6,031 nucleotides of DNA from Campylobacterales bacterium (GTDB lineage: Bacteria > Campylobacterota > Campylobacteria > Campylobacterales > JALSKU01). The stretch is taken from positions 1 to 6,031 of the forward strand of contig JALVXV010000302.1 of NCBI GenBank assembly GCA_027038235.1, read 5' to 3'. Below the pieces are notes generated by a model. It worked only from the letters and a program-made list of their open reading frames with translations, was not told the origin of the DNA and searched no databases. Every line of letters starts with the position of its first letter. Within the stretch, counting starts at the first letter, position 1. The position numbers and the translations under genes were made by a program. Below are positions 4,958-6,031 of the stretch, in pieces.

Positions 4958-6031
4958 TTAGTTTCTATCAAGCTCTATAACAACTCTTCTATTTAGATAT
5001 CTTCCCTCTTTTGTCTTATTTGTAGCTATTGGATCTTCTTCGCCATAACCGATAGCCTTTATCTTTGCAGGATTTACACCAAATTGTACAAGTTTTGTTC
5101 TAACTGCTATTGCTCTCATTTTAGATAGCTTTTTATTATAACTTGCACTTCCTGTAGAGTCTGTATAACCTTTTACTAAAATATCATAGTAACTATCAAC
5201 TTTTTTAAGATAATTTGCATACTCTTTTAATTTATCCATATACTCTGGCTTTATAACTGCTTTATCAGTATCAAAATTTAGTCTCAAAGTCATAGCAACA
5301 GGACATCCATCACTATTTACTTTAACTCCTGCTACTGTATTTGGACACTTGTCATTTGCATCTATAACTCCATCATGATCACTATCAAGAGGGCAACCAT
5401 CTGTATTTACTGCTACACCCTCAGGGGTATTTGGACACCTGTCTTGACTATCAAATACTCCATCATGATCACTATCTACTTCACATCCATTCATATCTAC
5501 AGTCGCACCAGCTACTGTATTTGGACACTTATCATCCTTGTCATATACTCCATCACCATCACTATCTTTTAGTATAGGAGCAGATTTTTTAGGTGCCTCA
5601 GGCTGAGCTACCTTTCCAAAAGGTATGCCTATACCTGCAGTAAAAATAACATTGTTGTCGCTATGGTTAAATTTGATAAGATGTCTTACATCAAATTTTG
5701 CAAAAAAGTTTTGAGCTACTTTATACTTCAAGCCCAAGCCATAATTGAAAAAACCACTATCTTCATTGTCAAACATCTCATTTGACAAATCTTCATAACC
5801 AACACCAACTAAACCATACAAAGATGTCTTGCTACTTAGTGCATAATCTTTTATTAGATTGACAAAAAATCTATTGAAATTTGTATCTTGATTTGAATTG
5901 TCATAATCAACATCACTACTTCTTAAGTAGCCAAGCTCGATCTGATCAAAAAACTTTTCACTATCTAAGTTTACTCCAAAACTACCACCATAAGCTAATT
6001 GATTTTCAAGATCTAAATTGCCTTCAGGTAC
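4958..6031 (-). CDS. OmpA-family outer-membrane protein with TSP3 repeats (5' end cut by window edge)
   Basis: 357 codons are visible before the TAA; the frame is open through the right edge, so the signal peptide and first strands are missing. Residues are counted from the edge. About 1-140 alternate polar and hydrophobic strands typical of an eight-strand beta-barrel (for example SLYGLVGVGYEDL). A Pro/Ala/Lys linker (about 141-155) leads to three 30-residue thrombospondin type 3 repeats (156-245), each with DSDxDGVxD calcium ligands and a CPNT...GC cysteine pair. The OmpA C-terminal domain (about 246-355) has NFDTDKAVIK and the peptidoglycan contacts Asp291 (YTDSTGS) and Arg306 (KMRA), with the same 15-residue spacing as in Acinetobacter OmpA. 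It likely anchors the outer membrane to the cell wall, as OprF-type porins do. A TTG at 5821 is an internal codon, not the start. The gene is followed by a terminator-like hairpin. Confidence 0.93.
   Translation of the reverse strand, partial: VPEGNLDLENQLAYGGSFGVNLDSEKFFDQIELGYLRSSDVDYDNSNQDTNFNRFFVNLIKDYALSSKTSLYGLVGVGYEDLSNEMFDNEDSGFFNYGLGLKYKVAQNFFAKFDVRHLIKFNHSDNNVIFTAGIGIPFGKVAQPEAPKKSAPILKDSDGDGVYDKDDKCPNTVAGATVDMNGCEVDSDHDGVFDSQDRCPNTPEGVAVNTDGCPLDSDHDGVIDANDKCPNTVAGVKVNSDGCPVAMTLRLNFDTDKAVIKPEYMDKLKEYANYLKKVDSYYDILVKGYTDSTGSASYNKKLSKMRAIAVRTKLVQFGVNPAKIKAIGYGEEDPIATNKTKEGRYLNRRVVIELDRN
5297..5566 (-). repeat. Three tandem 90-bp units encoding TSP3 repeats
   Basis: Three 90-bp units encode three 30-aa TSP3 repeats without gaps. 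DNA identity is still high in blocks: GCTACTGTATTTGGACACTT occurs at 5331-5350 and 5511-5530 (180 bp apart), and ACTCCATCATGATCACTATC at 5367-5386 and 5457-5476 (90 bp apart). Copy number could change by slippage or recombination. Confidence 0.85.

Noticed and set aside
4943..4971. Possible promoter for TAXI-HAD: TTGATA (4966-4971), 17-bp spacer, TGTATT (4943-4948)
   Set aside because: The -10 matches only 4 of 6 bases, and the predicted start would fall inside the TAXI start region, leaving no leader or ribosome-binding site.
5819..5821. TTG at 5821 as the start of the OmpA-family gene
   Set aside because: The same frame is open for 70 more codons to the window edge and encodes beta-strand-like sequence, so the true start lies outside the window.

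Overview
The window is AT-rich and every gene lies on the minus strand, so transcription runs from high to low coordinates. It looks like a member of the Campylobacterota (epsilonproteobacteria). The main evidence is the four-subunit pyruvate:ferredoxin oxidoreductase in the order gamma-delta-alpha-beta, the porCDAB arrangement known from Helicobacter pylori, together with dense low-GC coding. The genus cannot be fixed from this sequence; a free-living sulfur- or hydrogen-oxidising relative is a guess.

Right part (3017-6031), read from the right edge: a 5'-truncated OmpA-family outer-membrane protein (beta-barrel, three TSP3-type calcium-binding repeats, OmpA C-terminal peptidoglycan-binding domain); then, 17 bp on, a membrane-anchored TAXI-type solute-binding protein with a second transmembrane helix and a cytoplasmic tail; then a HAD-superfamily phosphatase that overlaps it by 32 bp. 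Both the TAXI and HAD genes must start at TTG. A strong terminator-shaped hairpin (4878-4919) lies inside the first codons of the TAXI gene, 39 bp past the ompA stop. It probably ends or attenuates ompA transcription and leaves the TAXI-HAD pair at lower expression.

Middle (2846-3016): a 171-bp intergenic region with no gene. It holds a candidate extended -10 promoter for the por operon, a 12-bp perfect inverted repeat with arms 64 bp apart, and two copies of an ATTTTA-N3-TAAAAT palindrome. This is the likely control region for porCDAB.

Left part (1-2845): porC, porD, porA and porB, tightly packed (12-bp gap, 1-bp overlap, 15-bp gap) with good ribosome-binding sites. porB is cut by the left edge. 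Together they encode the TPP- and iron-sulfur-dependent enzyme that interconverts pyruvate + CoA and acetyl-CoA + CO2 using ferredoxin or flavodoxin. In autotrophic Campylobacterota the same enzyme type can run in the reductive direction to feed the reverse TCA cycle.

I see no mobile element, CRISPR array, tRNA or rRNA. The genes belong to known families. The less ordinary points are the terminator embedded in a coding region, the orphan two-helix TAXI protein paired with a phosphatase, and the repeat-rich por control region.
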